64,000 nt of DNA, taken from Stutzerimonas stutzeri. Its GTDB lineage: Bacteria > Pseudomonadota > Gammaproteobacteria > Pseudomonadales > Pseudomonadaceae. A program made the position numbers and the translations under genes. Shown here in pieces: positions 18,907-28,163 of this stretch (position 1 is the stretch's first letter; each line of letters opens with the position of its first letter). The notes beneath the pieces are model-generated. The model saw nothing but the letters and a program-made list of their open reading frames with translations. It ran no database searches and was not told where the DNA came from. The DNA is taken from assembly GCF_000952685.1 (NCBI RefSeq), contig NZ_JYHV01000001.1, forward strand, positions 1 through 64,000, read 5' to 3'.

Positions 18907-18970
18907 CCAAAGCGCAAAAAGCGCTTTGGCTCCTACCCGTAGGGTGGAAAACGGCGAAGCCTTTTCCACC
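18907..18970. repeat. Two hairpins after yhhQ, one of the GGTGGA/TCCACC family
   Basis: A perfect 9-bp stem with a five-A loop (CCAAAGCGC...GCGCTTTGG, 18907-18929) lies 13 bases after yhhQ. A second hairpin, GGTGGAAAA...TTTTCCACC (18943-18970), has an internal GGC GAA GCC tip. Neither is followed by a T-run. The second is preceded by GTAG, as in a related hairpin pair near 35300, so these look like members of a dispersed intergenic repeat family. Confidence 0.55.
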
Positions 18971-19112
18971 GCAGGCCTCCAGCCTCCAGGCTTTTCTTGT
19001 TTGCCCATCGCCAAACAGAAAAATCCACCCGCCAATCGAGCCGCTACAGAAAAACTCCCAAGCCGCCCTTCCCTAGCATGTCTCCCATGCCCATCGGCCC
19101 GGAGACACTGCC

Positions 19113-20576
19113 ATGTCGCTCAAACACCCCCTGCTGCTGAAATCGCTTTGCTACGTGGACGGGCAATGGGTGCACAACCCCAGCGGCGCCAGCATCGCCG
19201 TGCACAACCCGGCCAGCCAGGCCGAGATCGGTCATGTACCGATGCTTGAGTGCGAGCAGATCGTCGCCGCGGTGGATGCCGCCGAACGGGCCTTTGCGTC
19301 CTGGCGCCTGCGAAGCCTGGATGAGCGGGCGGCCCTTATGCAGCGCTGGGCCGCGCTGATCCTGCAACACCAGGAGGACCTGGCGGCGATCCTCTGCGAG
19401 GAACAAGGCAAGCCGCTGGCCGAGGCGCGAGGCGAGATTCGCTACGCCGCCAGTTTCATTCCCTGGTTCGCCGAGGAAGCCCGGCGGCTCTATGGGCGGA
19501 CCATCCCGAGCCATATCGTCGATGCCGAGTTGAGCACTCTGAGGGAGCCGGTCGGCGTCTGCGCCCTGCTCACGCCATGGAATTTCCCCAGCGCGATGAT
19601 CACCCGCAAGGCCGCTGCGGCGCTCGCGGCCGGCTGTACGGTGGTGGTCAAGCCAGCGCATGAAACGCCCTACTCGGCCTTCGCCCTGGCTCAGCTCGCC
19701 GAAGAGGCGGGCCTGCCGGCTGGCGTGTTCAATGTGGTACTGGGCGAACCGCAAACGGTCATGGAAACCCTGGTACGGGACCCGCGTGTGCGTTCAGTGA
19801 GCTTCACCGGCTCGACCCGGGTCGGTCGCTTGATACTGGAGGCTGCCGCCCCCGGGGTGAAAAAAGTGGCTCTGGAACTGGGCGGTAATGCGCCCCTGAT
19901 CGTCTGCGAAGATGCCGATCTCGAGCACGCCGTGCAGGTGGCGCTGGACGCCAAGTTCCAAACATCCGGTCAGGACTGTTGCGCAGCCAACCGCATCCTC
20001 GTCCAGCGACCCGTTTATGAAGCGTTCCTGATGCGCTTTGCCCGCGCCGTGCGTGAGTTGCGCGTTGGCCCTGGCGCGGATGAGCGCAGTCAGATCGGCC
20101 CGTTGATGCACCAGGCGGCCTTCGACGCCACCGCCGCGCGGGTCGCCGACGCGCTCGACAAAGGCGCTCGGTTGCTGGCCGGCGGCGAGCCCCACGCGCT
20201 CGGCGGCTGGTTCTGGCAGCCGACGCTGCTGGCTGATGTCACCACCGACATGCGGATCTACCGCGAAGAAAATTTCGCTCCGATCGCCGGTGTGTTGCCG
20301 TTCGACAGCCTGGATGAGGCGGTCGGCATGGCCAACGACACTGAATACGGGCTGGCGGCCTACATCTGCTCGAATCGGCTGGACCTCGTTCACCCACTCA
20401 TCCGTCGGCTTGATCACGCGATGGTCGCGGTCAACGGCACCAAATTCACCGGCCACCCGATCCCGTTCGGTGGCATGAAAGCCTCCGGCCTCGGCCGTGA
20501 GGGCGGCAGCGAGGGCTTCGAGCCCTTCGTCGAGACCAAGTACGTCTGCATCCACCATCAAGGTCAGCGTTACTGA
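19113..20576 (+). CDS. doeC: Aldehyde dehydrogenase of ectoine degradation (DoeC)
   Basis: A 487-residue NAD(P)-dependent aldehyde dehydrogenase. It has the catalytic Cys in SGQDCCAANR, the general-base Glu in VALELGGNAP, and the cofactor loop FTGSTRVGRL. General annotation would be succinate-semialdehyde dehydrogenase. Within the ectoine island it is DoeC, oxidising aspartate-semialdehyde made by DoeD to aspartate. It is separated from yhhQ by 219 bases with hairpins and from doeD by a repeat-filled 494-base gap. Confidence 0.87.
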   Translation: MSLKHPLLLKSLCYVDGQWVHNPSGASIAVHNPASQAEIGHVPMLECEQIVAAVDAAERAFASWRLRSLDERAALMQRWAALILQHQEDLAAILCEEQGKPLAEARGEIRYAASFIPWFAEEARRLYGRTIPSHIVDAELSTLREPVGVCALLTPWNFPSAMITRKAAAALAAGCTVVVKPAHETPYSAFALAQLAEEAGLPAGVFNVVLGEPQTVMETLVRDPRVRSVSFTGSTRVGRLILEAAAPGVKKVALELGGNAPLIVCEDADLEHAVQVALDAKFQTSGQDCCAANRILVQRPVYEAFLMRFARAVRELRVGPGADERSQIGPLMHQAAFDATAARVADALDKGARLLAGGEPHALGGWFWQPTLLADVTTDMRIYREENFAPIAGVLPFDSLDEAVGMANDTEYGLAAYICSNRLDLVHPLIRRLDHAMVAVNGTKFTGHPIPFGGMKASGLGREGGSEGFEPFVETKYVCIHHQGQRY

Positions 20577-20648
20577 TGGCCTGGTGGGTCGGGCGAAGCT
20601 GTGGCACTGAGTTGGCGCAATGCTCGGGTCGCTTGCGCGGGAGCTCCC

Positions 20649-20932
20649 GGCATCGGGGGCGAAGCTTTTCGGACTCTGAGTTGGCGCCATTCGGCGCGAG
20701 GTTGCGCCTCCCACAAAGGTGCGCCGTGCATTGTTTTTTTCGTGGGAGGCCCGGCCCCGGGCCGAAGCTTTTCGGGCGCCGGGTTGGCGCCATTCGGCGC
20801 GAGGTCGCGCCTCCCACAAGGGGGGCGCCATGCATTGCTTTTTTCGTGGGAGGCCCGACCCCGGGCCGAAGCTTTTCGGACTCCGGGTTGGCGCCGCTCG
20901 CCGCGGGTCGCGCCTCCCACAGAACCTGGCCA
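20649..20932. repeat. Three-copy, about 104-bp REP/BIME-like repeat array
   Basis: This fills most of the 494-base gap between doeC and doeD. The marker GAAGCTTTTC occurs at 20661, 20764 and 20868, a period of 103-104 bases. Each unit carries GTTGGCGCC, then a GCGCCTCCCAC arm, a spacer with a T-run, and the matching GTGGGAGGC arm, so every copy can fold into a long hairpin. The third copy lacks the right part. Open frames here in several phases are repeat-derived and not genes. The rest of the gap (20577-20648 and 20933-21070) shows nothing but the doeD ribosome-binding site. Confidence 0.8.
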
Positions 20933-21070
20933 CTAGCCGAAGAGCCAACACCAAACTGGCGGACCGAAAACAGCCTGCCAGACAAGCCGAGCCATTTCCG
21001 CCCTTAAGGGTGGGTCAGGATGAGGGAAGCGGAATCCGAGCCCCATCCATCACCGCAAAAGGAGAAGCCC

Positions 21071-22450
21071 ATGAGCCATGACTACGACACCCTCTTCGCC
21101 CAGGATCGTGCCCACTTCATGCACCCGTCCACCCATGCCCACGACCATGCCAGCGGGGCGCTCCAAGGGCGCATTGTTACCGGCGCCTCGGGCATCCGTA
21201 TCCGTGACCACGAAGGCCGCGAGCTGATCGACGCTTTCGCCGGGCTGTACTGCGTGAACATCGGTTATGGCCGCACCGAGGTGGCCGAGGCCATCTACCA
21301 GCAAGCCAAGGAACTGGCCTACTACCACACCTACGTCGGCCACTCGACCGAGGCCATCATCGAACTGTCGCGGCGCATCATCGACTGGGCGCCCGAGGGT
21401 ATGAAGAAGGTCTATTACGGCCTCTCCGGCTCGGATGCCAACGAGACCCAGATCAAGCTGGTGCGCTATTACAACAACGTGCTCGGCCGCCCGCAGAAGA
21501 AAAAGATCATCTCCCGTCAGCGCGGCTATCACGGCTCGGGAATCATGACCGGCAGCCTGACCGGCCTGGCCAGTTTCCATCAGCACTTCGATCTGCCACA
21601 CGCGGACATCAAGCACGCCGCCTGCCCGCACTTCTACAAAGCCCCGGCCGGCATGGACGAAGCGGCCTTCGTGCGCCATTGCGTAGATGACCTGGAGCAA
21701 CTGATCGAGCGCGAAGGGCCTGACACGGTCGCTGCCTTCATCGGCGAACCGGTGATGGGCACTGGCGGCATCATCGTCCCACCCAAGGGTTACTGGGAGG
21801 CGATCCAGGCGGTGCTGGCGAAATACGACATCCTCTTGATCGCCGACGAGGTGGTCTGTGCCTTCGGCCGTCTGGGTACGCCAATGGGCAGCCAGCTGTT
21901 CGGCATGAAGCCGGACCTGATCACCACGGCCAAAGGCCTGACCAGTGCCTACGCACCGTTATCGGCGGTGATCGTCGGCGAAAAAGTATGGGATGCGATA
22001 GACGAAGCCTCGACCCGTGACGGCGCCATGGGGCACGGCTGGACCTACTCTGGGCACCCGATCTGTGCCGCCGCGGCGCTGGCGAATCTGGACATCCTGG
22101 AAAAGGAGAACATTCCCGGCAATGCCGCTGAAGTGGGTGCCTATCTCAATGCTCAGCTGCGCCAGACCTTCGAGCGCCATCCACTGGTCGGCGAGGTGCG
22201 CGGCATCGGCATGCTCGCGGCGCTCGAGTTCGTGGCTGACCGCAAGGGCCGTACGCCGTTCGATGCGGCACTGAAGGTCGGCCCGCGGGTCTCGGCCGCT
22301 TGCCTGGAGCGCGGTATGATTGCCCGCGCCATGCCGCAGGGCGACATCCTCGGCTTCGCCCCGCCCCTGGTATTGACCCAGGCGGAAGCGGATCAGGTCG
22401 TCGAGATCGCCAAAAGTGCGGTGGACGCGGTGGCTGCCGAGGTGCTCTGA
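21071..22450 (+). CDS. doeD: Diaminobutyrate transaminase of ectoine degradation (DoeD)
   Basis: A 459-residue class III PLP aminotransferase. The active-site lysine is in TTAKGLTSAY, the Asp contacting the PLP ring nitrogen is in IADEVVCAFGR, and the N-terminal substrate region is typical. DoeD moves the 4-amino group of L-2,4-diaminobutyrate, giving aspartate-semialdehyde for DoeC. GGAG at 21061 decides the ATG at 21071; an upstream in-frame ATG at 21020 has no such site. It converges with trkA with only 2 bases between the stops and no terminator. Confidence 0.87.
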   Translation: MSHDYDTLFAQDRAHFMHPSTHAHDHASGALQGRIVTGASGIRIRDHEGRELIDAFAGLYCVNIGYGRTEVAEAIYQQAKELAYYHTYVGHSTEAIIELSRRIIDWAPEGMKKVYYGLSGSDANETQIKLVRYYNNVLGRPQKKKIISRQRGYHGSGIMTGSLTGLASFHQHFDLPHADIKHAACPHFYKAPAGMDEAAFVRHCVDDLEQLIEREGPDTVAAFIGEPVMGTGGIIVPPKGYWEAIQAVLAKYDILLIADEVVCAFGRLGTPMGSQLFGMKPDLITTAKGLTSAYAPLSAVIVGEKVWDAIDEASTRDGAMGHGWTYSGHPICAAAALANLDILEKENIPGNAAEVGAYLNAQLRQTFERHPLVGEVRGIGMLAALEFVADRKGRTPFDAALKVGPRVSAACLERGMIARAMPQGDILGFAPPLVLTQAEADQVVEIAKSAVDAVAAEVL

Positions 22451-22452
22451 AT

Positions 22453-23826
22453 TCAGAAGAAGGTCAGGCCGGCCTGGAACAGCCGTTCTACATCGCGGAT
22501 ATGCTTCTTGTCGACGAGGAACAGGATCACATGATCGCCGGATTCGATGACGGTGTTGTCGTGGGCGATCAGCACCTCCTCGTCGCGAATCACCGCGCCG
22601 ATGCTGGTGCCTGGCGGCAGACCGATCTTGCCGATGGCGCGGCCGACCACCTTGCTCGAGCGCGAATCGCCGTGGGCGATCACTTCGATGGCCTCCGCCG
22701 CGCCTCGACGCAGCGAGTGGGCGCTGACGATATCGCCGCGACGCACGTGGGTCAGCAAGGTGCCGATGGTGGCCAACTGCGGGCTGATGGCGATGTCGAT
22801 CTCGCCGCCCTGGACCAGATCGACATAGGCTGGATTGTTGATGATGCACATCACCTTGCGCGCGCCGAGACGCTTGGCCAGCAACGACGACATGATGTTG
22901 GCTTCGTCGTCGTTGGTCAGCGCGAGGAAGACATCGGCGTCATTGATGTTCTCTTCCACCAGTAGATCGCGATCCGAGGCGCTGCCCTGAAGAATGATGG
23001 TGCTGTCGAGGGTGTCCGAAAGGTAGCGGCAGCGCGCCGGGTTCATCTCGATGATCTTCACCTGGTAGCGACTTTCGATGGCTTCGGCCAGTCGCTCGCC
23101 GATATGCCCGCCGCCGGCAATGACGATCCGCCGATAGGAATCATCGAGGCGGCGCATCTCGCTCATCACGGCGCGAATATGCCCACGGGCGGCGATGAAG
23201 AACACCTCGTCGTCGGCCTCGATCACCGTATCGCCCTGCGGCATGATCGCTTGGTTGCGGCGGAAGATCGCCGCCACGCGGGTGTCGACATTGGGCATGT
23301 GCTTGCGTAGTTGGCGCAATTCCTGGCCTACCAGCGGTCCGCCGTAGTAAGCGCGCACCGCCACCAATTGCGCCTTGCCTTCGGCAAAGTCGATCACCTG
23401 CAGCGAGCCGGGATGCTCGATCAGACGCTTGATGTAGTTGGTCACCACCTGCTCCGGGCTGATCAGCACGTCGACCGGAATCGCCTCGTTGCTGAACAGA
23501 CCTGAGCGGGTCAGGTACGCCGACTCGCGTACCCGCGCAATCTTCGTCGGGGTGTGGAACAGGGTGTAGGCCACCTGACAGGCGACCATGTTGGTTTCGT
23601 CGCTGTTGGTCACCGCCACCAGCATGTCGGCATCGTCCGCACCCGCCTGGCGCAGCACGGTGGGAAACGAGCCGCGGCCGACCACGGTGCGAATGTCCAG
23701 GCGGTCGCCAAGATCGCGCAGACGATCGGCATCGGTGTCGACCACGGTGATGTCGTTGGCTTCGCTGGCGAGATTTTCGGCGAGCGTGCCGCCCACCTGC
23801 CCTGCACCGAGAATAATGATCTTCAC
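22453..23826 (-). CDS. trkA: Trk potassium uptake peripheral protein TrkA
   Basis: A 457-residue cytoplasmic NAD-binding gating subunit of the TrkH/TrkG potassium channels. It is built of two tandem RCK units. The first begins with [17 protein letters not shown] and the second with [18 protein letters not shown] near residue 234, each followed by an RCK_C domain. It is the last gene of def-fmt-rsmB-trkA, 67 bases after rsmB, the same order as PA0019-PA0016. Potassium uptake is part of the first osmotic response, but the adjacency to the ectoine island is probably chance. Confidence 0.96.
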   Translation of the reverse strand: MKIIILGAGQVGGTLAENLASEANDITVVDTDADRLRDLGDRLDIRTVVGRGSFPTVLRQAGADDADMLVAVTNSDETNMVACQVAYTLFHTPTKIARVRESAYLTRSGLFSNEAIPVDVLISPEQVVTNYIKRLIEHPGSLQVIDFAEGKAQLVAVRAYYGGPLVGQELRQLRKHMPNVDTRVAAIFRRNQAIMPQGDTVIEADDEVFFIAARGHIRAVMSEMRRLDDSYRRIVIAGGGHIGERLAEAIESRYQVKIIEMNPARCRYLSDTLDSTIILQGSASDRDLLVEENINDADVFLALTNDDEANIMSSLLAKRLGARKVMCIINNPAYVDLVQGGEIDIAISPQLATIGTLLTHVRRGDIVSAHSLRRGAAEAIEVIAHGDSRSSKVVGRAIGKIGLPPGTSIGAVIRDEEVLIAHDNTVIESGDHVILFLVDKKHIRDVERLFQAGLTFF

Positions 23827-23893
23827 GCGATCACTCCTGAAAGGCGGCAGGCCGCCGCATCCATGATTGGCCGAAGCATGCTGCCTGGCTCAT

Positions 23894-25222
23894 TTACGAA
23901 TTATGGCCATTGGGTTGGGCCGCGATTTTTATCAGTTTGGCGTAGTAGAAGCCGTCGTGGCCGTTTTCCTGCGGCAGCAACTGACGCCCATGGGACTGTT
24001 CGACACCGAAACCGCTCGGCAAATCCAGCTCACGGGCGCCAGGCATGCGCGCCAGGAAGGCCTCGATCACCTCGCGGTTCTCGGTCGGCAGCACCGAGCA
24101 GGTGGCGTACAACAGCACGCCACCGATTGCCAGCGTCGGCCACAGCGCGTCGAGCATCTCGCCCTGCAGGATCGCCAATGGCGCGATGTCGTCGGCCTGG
24201 CGGGCCAACTTGATGTCCGGATGGCGGCGGATGACCCCAGTCGCCGAGCAGGGGGCATCGAGCAGGATGCGCTGGAACGGTTGGCCGTCCCACCAAACCT
24301 CGGTCGCGCGGGCATCGGCCGCGACCAGTTTGGCCTGCAATTGCAGGCGGCTGAGGTTTTCCTGAACGCGCTGAAGGCGCTTAGGCTCAAGATCCAACGC
24401 GATGACCTCGGCCAGCGCCGGCTCGCGCTCGAGGATGTGACAGGTCTTGCCTCCGGGCGCGCAGCAGGCGTCCAGCACGCGCTGCCCCGGGGCGAGATCG
24501 AGCAGCCCGGCCGCGAGCTGCGCGGCTTCGTCCTGCACACTGACCCGCCCTTCGGCGAAGCCCGGCAATTGGTTGACGTCGCAGGCCGCGGCCAGGCGGA
24601 TGCCGTCTTCACTGTGGGCGCAGGAAAAGGCTTCGAGGCCGGCGCTCTGCAGCTCGCCAAGGTAGGCGTCGCGCTGGGTCTGACGATGGTTGACCCGCAG
24701 CATCATCGGCGGATGAACGTTGTTCGCGGTGCAGATGGCCTGCCAGTGCTCGGGCCAGTGCGCCTTCAGCGATTTCTGTAGCCAGCGCGGATGGGCGAAG
24801 CGAATCACCGGGTCGTGTTCCAGTTCGGCGAGCAAGGCTTCGCCATCGCGCTGGGCATTGCGCAGCACCGCGTTGAGCAGGCCCTTGGCCCACGGCTTTC
24901 TCAGCTTTTCCACGCAGCCGACGGTTTCGCCGATGGCTGCGTGCGGCGGGATGCGGGTATAGAACAACTGGTAGAGACCGACCAGCAGCAGGGCTTCGAC
25001 GTCGCGATCGGCGGCCTTGAATGGCTTTTGCAGCAGGCGCTCGGCAAGGCCAGCCAGGCGCGGTTGCCAGCGAGCAGCACCGAACGCCAATTCCTGGGTC
25101 AGACCACGATCACGGGCGTCGACCTTGCTCAGCACCTCGGGCAGGCTGCTGTTCAGCGAGGCCTTGCCGGACAGCACGGCGCTGAGCGCGCGCGCGGCGG
25201 CCAGACGCGGATTCATCGACAT
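23894..25222 (-). CDS. rsmB: 16S rRNA (cytosine-967 C5)-methyltransferase
   Basis: It methylates C967 of 16S rRNA. The 442-residue protein has the N-terminal NusB-like RNA-binding domain and a Rossmann methyltransferase domain. SAM motif I reads [15 protein letters not shown]. The catalytic cysteines appear in [15 protein letters not shown] and in the motif VLLYATCSV. The ATG at 25222 shares one base with the fmt stop; a second ATG lies two codons inside (MSMNPRL). It is cotranscribed with fmt. Confidence 0.96.
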   Translation of the reverse strand: MSMNPRLAAARALSAVLSGKASLNSSLPEVLSKVDARDRGLTQELAFGAARWQPRLAGLAERLLQKPFKAADRDVEALLLVGLYQLFYTRIPPHAAIGETVGCVEKLRKPWAKGLLNAVLRNAQRDGEALLAELEHDPVIRFAHPRWLQKSLKAHWPEHWQAICTANNVHPPMMLRVNHRQTQRDAYLGELQSAGLEAFSCAHSEDGIRLAAACDVNQLPGFAEGRVSVQDEAAQLAAGLLDLAPGQRVLDACCAPGGKTCHILEREPALAEVIALDLEPKRLQRVQENLSRLQLQAKLVAADARATEVWWDGQPFQRILLDAPCSATGVIRRHPDIKLARQADDIAPLAILQGEMLDALWPTLAIGGVLLYATCSVLPTENREVIEAFLARMPGARELDLPSGFGVEQSHGRQLLPQENGHDGFYYAKLIKIAAQPNGHNS

Positions 25223-26166
25223 CAGACGAACACCTTGCCAGGCGTGAACTGCTCACGTCGGCTGTTGTACAGATCGCTGAAGTTGAGCGGCTTGCCGTTG
25301 GGCAGTTGTAGTCGGGTGAGCAGCAGCGAGCCCTCACCGCAAGCGACTTGCAGGCCGTCCTTGCCGGCATCGAGGATTTGGCCGGGCGCGCCCTGTGCTG
25401 AAGCCAGGCGAGCGGCGTGAATCTTCACAGCGGCCTCGTCCAGCCGGCTATGGCAGATCGGCCAGGGGTGAAACGCCCGTATCAGGCGCTCCAGCTCGAC
25501 AGCCGGGCGGCTCCAGTCGAGGCGCGCCTCGTCCTTGTTCAGCTTGTGTGCGTAGGTGGCCTGGCTGTCGTCTTGCTCCTCGCCGCGGAGCGTGCCGGCT
25601 TCGAGGGCGGCGACGGCCTTGACCACCGCCTCCGAACCCAGCATGGCGAGCCGGTCATGCAGGGTTCCGCCGGTATCGTCGGCGGCGATCGGCGTGCGGA
25701 CTTTCAGCAGCATGGGCCCGGTATCCAGCCCGGCTTCCATCTGCATCACGGTCACTCCGGATTCGGCATCACCAGCTTCGACCGCGCGCTGGATCGGCGC
25801 GGCGCCGCGCCAGCGTGGCAGCAGCGAGGCGTGACTGTTGATGCAGCCCAGGCGCGGCAGATCGAGCACGGCTTGCGGCAGGATTAATCCGTAGGCCACC
25901 ACCACCATGAGGTCGGCGTTCAGTTCAGCCAGTTCGGCCTGGGCCGCGGGGTCGCGCAGGGTCTGCGGTTGATGGATGGCAATCCCGTGCTGTAGAGCGA
26001 GCTGCTTGACCGGGCTGGGCATCAGCTTATGCCCGCGTCCGGCCGGCCGATCCGGCTGCGTGTAGACCGCCACTACCTGGCGATTGGCATCGAGCAGGGC
26101 TTGCAGATGCTGAGCGGCGAATTCCGGCGTTCCGGCGAAAACGATGCGCATGGAAGGACTCGTCAA
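25222..26166 (-). CDS. fmt: Methionyl-tRNA formyltransferase
   Basis: It formylates initiator Met-tRNA using 10-formyltetrahydrofolate. It has the N-terminal [11 protein letters not shown], the folate-site motif [15 protein letters not shown], the catalytic region with LDTGPML, and the C-terminal tRNA-binding domain. With a TTG start at 26166 the protein is 314 residues, matching remembered homologues. The ATG at 26151 (MRIVFAG) would give 309 and is equally possible, since neither has a strong ribosome-binding site. A terminator-like hairpin sits just upstream, between def and fmt. Confidence 0.95.
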   Translation of the reverse strand: MTSPSMRIVFAGTPEFAAQHLQALLDANRQVVAVYTQPDRPAGRGHKLMPSPVKQLALQHGIAIHQPQTLRDPAAQAELAELNADLMVVVAYGLILPQAVLDLPRLGCINSHASLLPRWRGAAPIQRAVEAGDAESGVTVMQMEAGLDTGPMLLKVRTPIAADDTGGTLHDRLAMLGSEAVVKAVAALEAGTLRGEEQDDSQATYAHKLNKDEARLDWSRPAVELERLIRAFHPWPICHSRLDEAAVKIHAARLASAQGAPGQILDAGKDGLQVACGEGSLLLTRLQLPNGKPLNFSDLYNSRREQFTPGKVFV

Positions 26167-26171
26167 TAAAT

Positions 26172-26197
26172 AAAAAAGGCTTGCTGCTGCAAGCCTT
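26172..26197 (-). terminator. Terminator-like hairpin between def and fmt
   Basis: On the minus strand the sequence reads AAGGCTTGC, a 4-base loop, GCAAGCCTT, then a run of T. This is a perfect 9-bp stem with a U-tract, 11 bases after the def stop and directly before the fmt start. It should end at least part of def transcription, or act as an attenuator setting def:fmt ratios. Confidence 0.8.
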
Positions 26198-26208
26198 CGG
26201 GTCGGTGA

Positions 26209-26715
26209 TCAAGCCTGCTGACGGTGAAGCTTTTCCAGCTTCTTCTTGATCCGGTCGCGCTTGAGAGTGGAGAGGTAATCGACGAAGAGTTTGCCGTTGA
26301 GGTGATCGCATTCGTGCTGGATGCACACCGCAAGCAGGCCTTCGGCGATTAGCTCGTAGGGTTGGCCGTCGCGATCCAATGCCTTGATCTTGACCTTCTG
26401 CGGGCGGTCGACGTTCTCGTAGAAACCGGGCACCGACAGGCAACCTTCCTGGTACTGCTCCATCTCGTCGGTCAGGAACTCGAACTCGGGGTTGATGAAA
26501 ACTCGCGGCTCGGACTTGTCCTCGGACAGATCCATCACCACCACACGCTTGTGGACATTGACCTGTGTCGCGGCCAGGCCGATGCCGGGGGCGTCGTACA
26601 TGGTCTCGAACATGTCGTCGATCAGCTGGCGGATGCCATCGTCGACCACGTCCACCGGTTTGGCTATGGTGCGCAGCCGGGGATCGGGAAATTCTAGGAT
26701 GTTCAGGATTGCCAT
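26209..26715 (-). CDS. def: Peptide deformylase
   Basis: It removes the formyl group from nascent proteins. The 168-residue protein has all three family motifs: [17 protein letters not shown] with the metal-binding Cys, and [11 protein letters not shown] carrying the HExxH iron/zinc site. It is divergent from the lysM gene (148-base gap holding both promoters) and upstream of fmt, from which it is separated by an intrinsic terminator-like hairpin. Confidence 0.97.
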   Translation of the reverse strand: MAILNILEFPDPRLRTIAKPVDVVDDGIRQLIDDMFETMYDAPGIGLAATQVNVHKRVVVMDLSEDKSEPRVFINPEFEFLTDEMEQYQEGCLSVPGFYENVDRPQKVKIKALDRDGQPYELIAEGLLAVCIQHECDHLNGKLFVDYLSTLKRDRIKKKLEKLHRQQA

Positions 26716-26863
26716 ATGCGTTTGTGATGCACTTATGGAATAAAGTCAAAAGCCGCTGCTAAGATGCCGAGCAGCTTGTAAACGGCTTAACGCCGCTTTC
26801 CACAAGGGTTTCTGCGGCGCTAGGGCGCTTTACGTGAAGGCACATCATAAAGGGATTCACCAC

Positions 26864-27889
26864 ATGAGGAAATCACTACTCGCCCTGCTGCTGGTGGCGG
26901 TTGGCGGCATGGCACAGGCCGCTGTGCAGCTCAAGGATGACCATCCGGAGCAGTACACCGTAGTGAAAGGCGACACGCTCTGGGATATTTCCGGTCGCTT
27001 CCTTCGCGAACCCTGGAAATGGCCGGAGCTCTGGCACGCCAACCCCCAAGTGGAAAACCCGCACCTGATCTATCCCGGCGACAGCCTCAGTCTGGTCTAC
27101 ATCGACGGCCAGCCGCGTGTCGTGCTCAATCGCGGAGCATCGCGCGGCACCATCAAACTGTCACCAACCGTCCGCACCACACCCATAGCCGAAGCCATCA
27201 GCACCATCCCGCTGGAAGCGATCAACAGCTTTCTGCTGAGCAACCGCATCGTCAATAACGCCGCCGAATTCGAGGCTGCACCCTATATCGTCGCCGGCAA
27301 TGCCGAGCGAGTCATCAGTGGTGCAGGCGATCGCGTCTACGGGCGCGGCAACTTCCAAGATGACATCAAGGTTTACGGTATCTTTCGTCAGGGCAAGACC
27401 TATGTAGACCCCGAGACCGAGGAATTCCTCGGCATCAACGCCGATGACGTAGGCACCGCCGAGCTGCTCGACATGGAAGGTGACATCGCCACCATGATGC
27501 TCACGCGCGTCACCCAGGAAGCCCGTCTCGGCGACCGCATGTTCCCCAGCGAGGAGCGCGCGGTGAACTCGACGTTCATGCCGAGCGAACCGGAAGGCGA
27601 GATCAAAGGCGTGATCCTCGACGTGCCGCGCGGCGTGACCCAGATCGGCCAGTTCGATGTGGTGACCCTGAACAAGGGCGCCCGCGACGGGTTGAGCGTC
27701 GGCAATGTGCTGGCGGTGTACAAGACCGGTGAAACCGTGCGCGACCGGGTGACCGGTGAAAACGTCAAGATTCCCGATGAGCGTTCGGGGTTGCTGATGG
27801 TCTTCCGCACCTATGAAAAGCTCAGCTATGGCCTGGTCCTCCAGGCCACGCGCTCGCTGTCGGTGATGGATAAGGTCCGCAATCCTTGA
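26864..27889 (+). CDS. LysM-domain exported protein
   Basis: A 341-residue protein with a signal peptide (MRKSLLALLLVAVGGMAQA) and one LysM peptidoglycan-binding domain at about residues 27-82 (YTVVKGDTLWDISGRFL through NPHLIYPGDSLSLV). The rest is a beta-rich domain of unknown role. It corresponds in position to PA0020, between def and dprA. It probably binds the cell wall in the periplasm. The ATG at 26864 has AAAGGGA upstream. Its original terminator has been split by a small insertion. Confidence 0.88.
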   Translation: MRKSLLALLLVAVGGMAQAAVQLKDDHPEQYTVVKGDTLWDISGRFLREPWKWPELWHANPQVENPHLIYPGDSLSLVYIDGQPRVVLNRGASRGTIKLSPTVRTTPIAEAISTIPLEAINSFLLSNRIVNNAAEFEAAPYIVAGNAERVISGAGDRVYGRGNFQDDIKVYGIFRQGKTYVDPETEEFLGINADDVGTAELLDMEGDIATMMLTRVTQEARLGDRMFPSEERAVNSTFMPSEPEGEIKGVILDVPRGVTQIGQFDVVTLNKGARDGLSVGNVLAVYKTGETVRDRVTGENVKIPDERSGLLMVFRTYEKLSYGLVLQATRSLSVMDKVRNP

Positions 27890-27897
27890 TTCCCGAG

Positions 27898-28110
27898 CCC
27901 CGCTGATCAGGCTGTGTGAAAACTACTGCGCTCGGTTATGCCGCGTTAAAAACAGGCTCGGATGCGAGCCCAGTCGGAATGCTCATTTACAGCTCGTAAA
28001 CTCGAGTGCGAGCCCAGTCCGCTTCCTCGCCTGTTTTTGTGGGGACGCCTAGTTCTTGCTTAACCTTCGCTCGCTACGTTTTCACGCAGCCTGAATGCGG
28101 GGTTTTTTTT
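27898..28110 (+). terminator. lysM terminator split by an inserted element
   Basis: CCCCGC at 27898-27903, 8 bases after the lysM stop, pairs with GCGGGG at 28097-28102, which is followed by eight T residues. The two arms flank the 186-bp palindromic element at 27908-28093. The simplest reading is a rho-independent terminator whose loop received the insertion; because the insert can itself fold, the stem could still close. Confidence 0.65.
27908..28093. mobile_element. 186-bp MITE-like palindromic element
   Basis: The terminal inverted repeats run CAGGCTGTGTGAAAAC at the left and GTTTTCACGCAGCCTG at the right, with one mismatch in this stretch. Inside them lies a second inverted pair, AAAAACAGGC (27948) and GCCTGTTTTT (28029). 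Two copies of TGCGAGCCCAGTC occur at about 27963 and 28007. There is no coding capacity, so it would need a transposase in trans. No clear target-site duplication is visible. Confidence 0.7.
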
Positions 28111-28163
28111 ACAGCCGACACCACCGCATGGATGCGGTGCGACGAGACAAGGAATGCTCACCC

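Noticed and set aside
19794..20985. Overlapping open frames with repetitive RRAAPTRSPKSF-like peptides
   Set aside because: They read through the 104-bp repeat array and the antisense of doeC. The repeated peptide is produced by the DNA repeat, not by a protein family.
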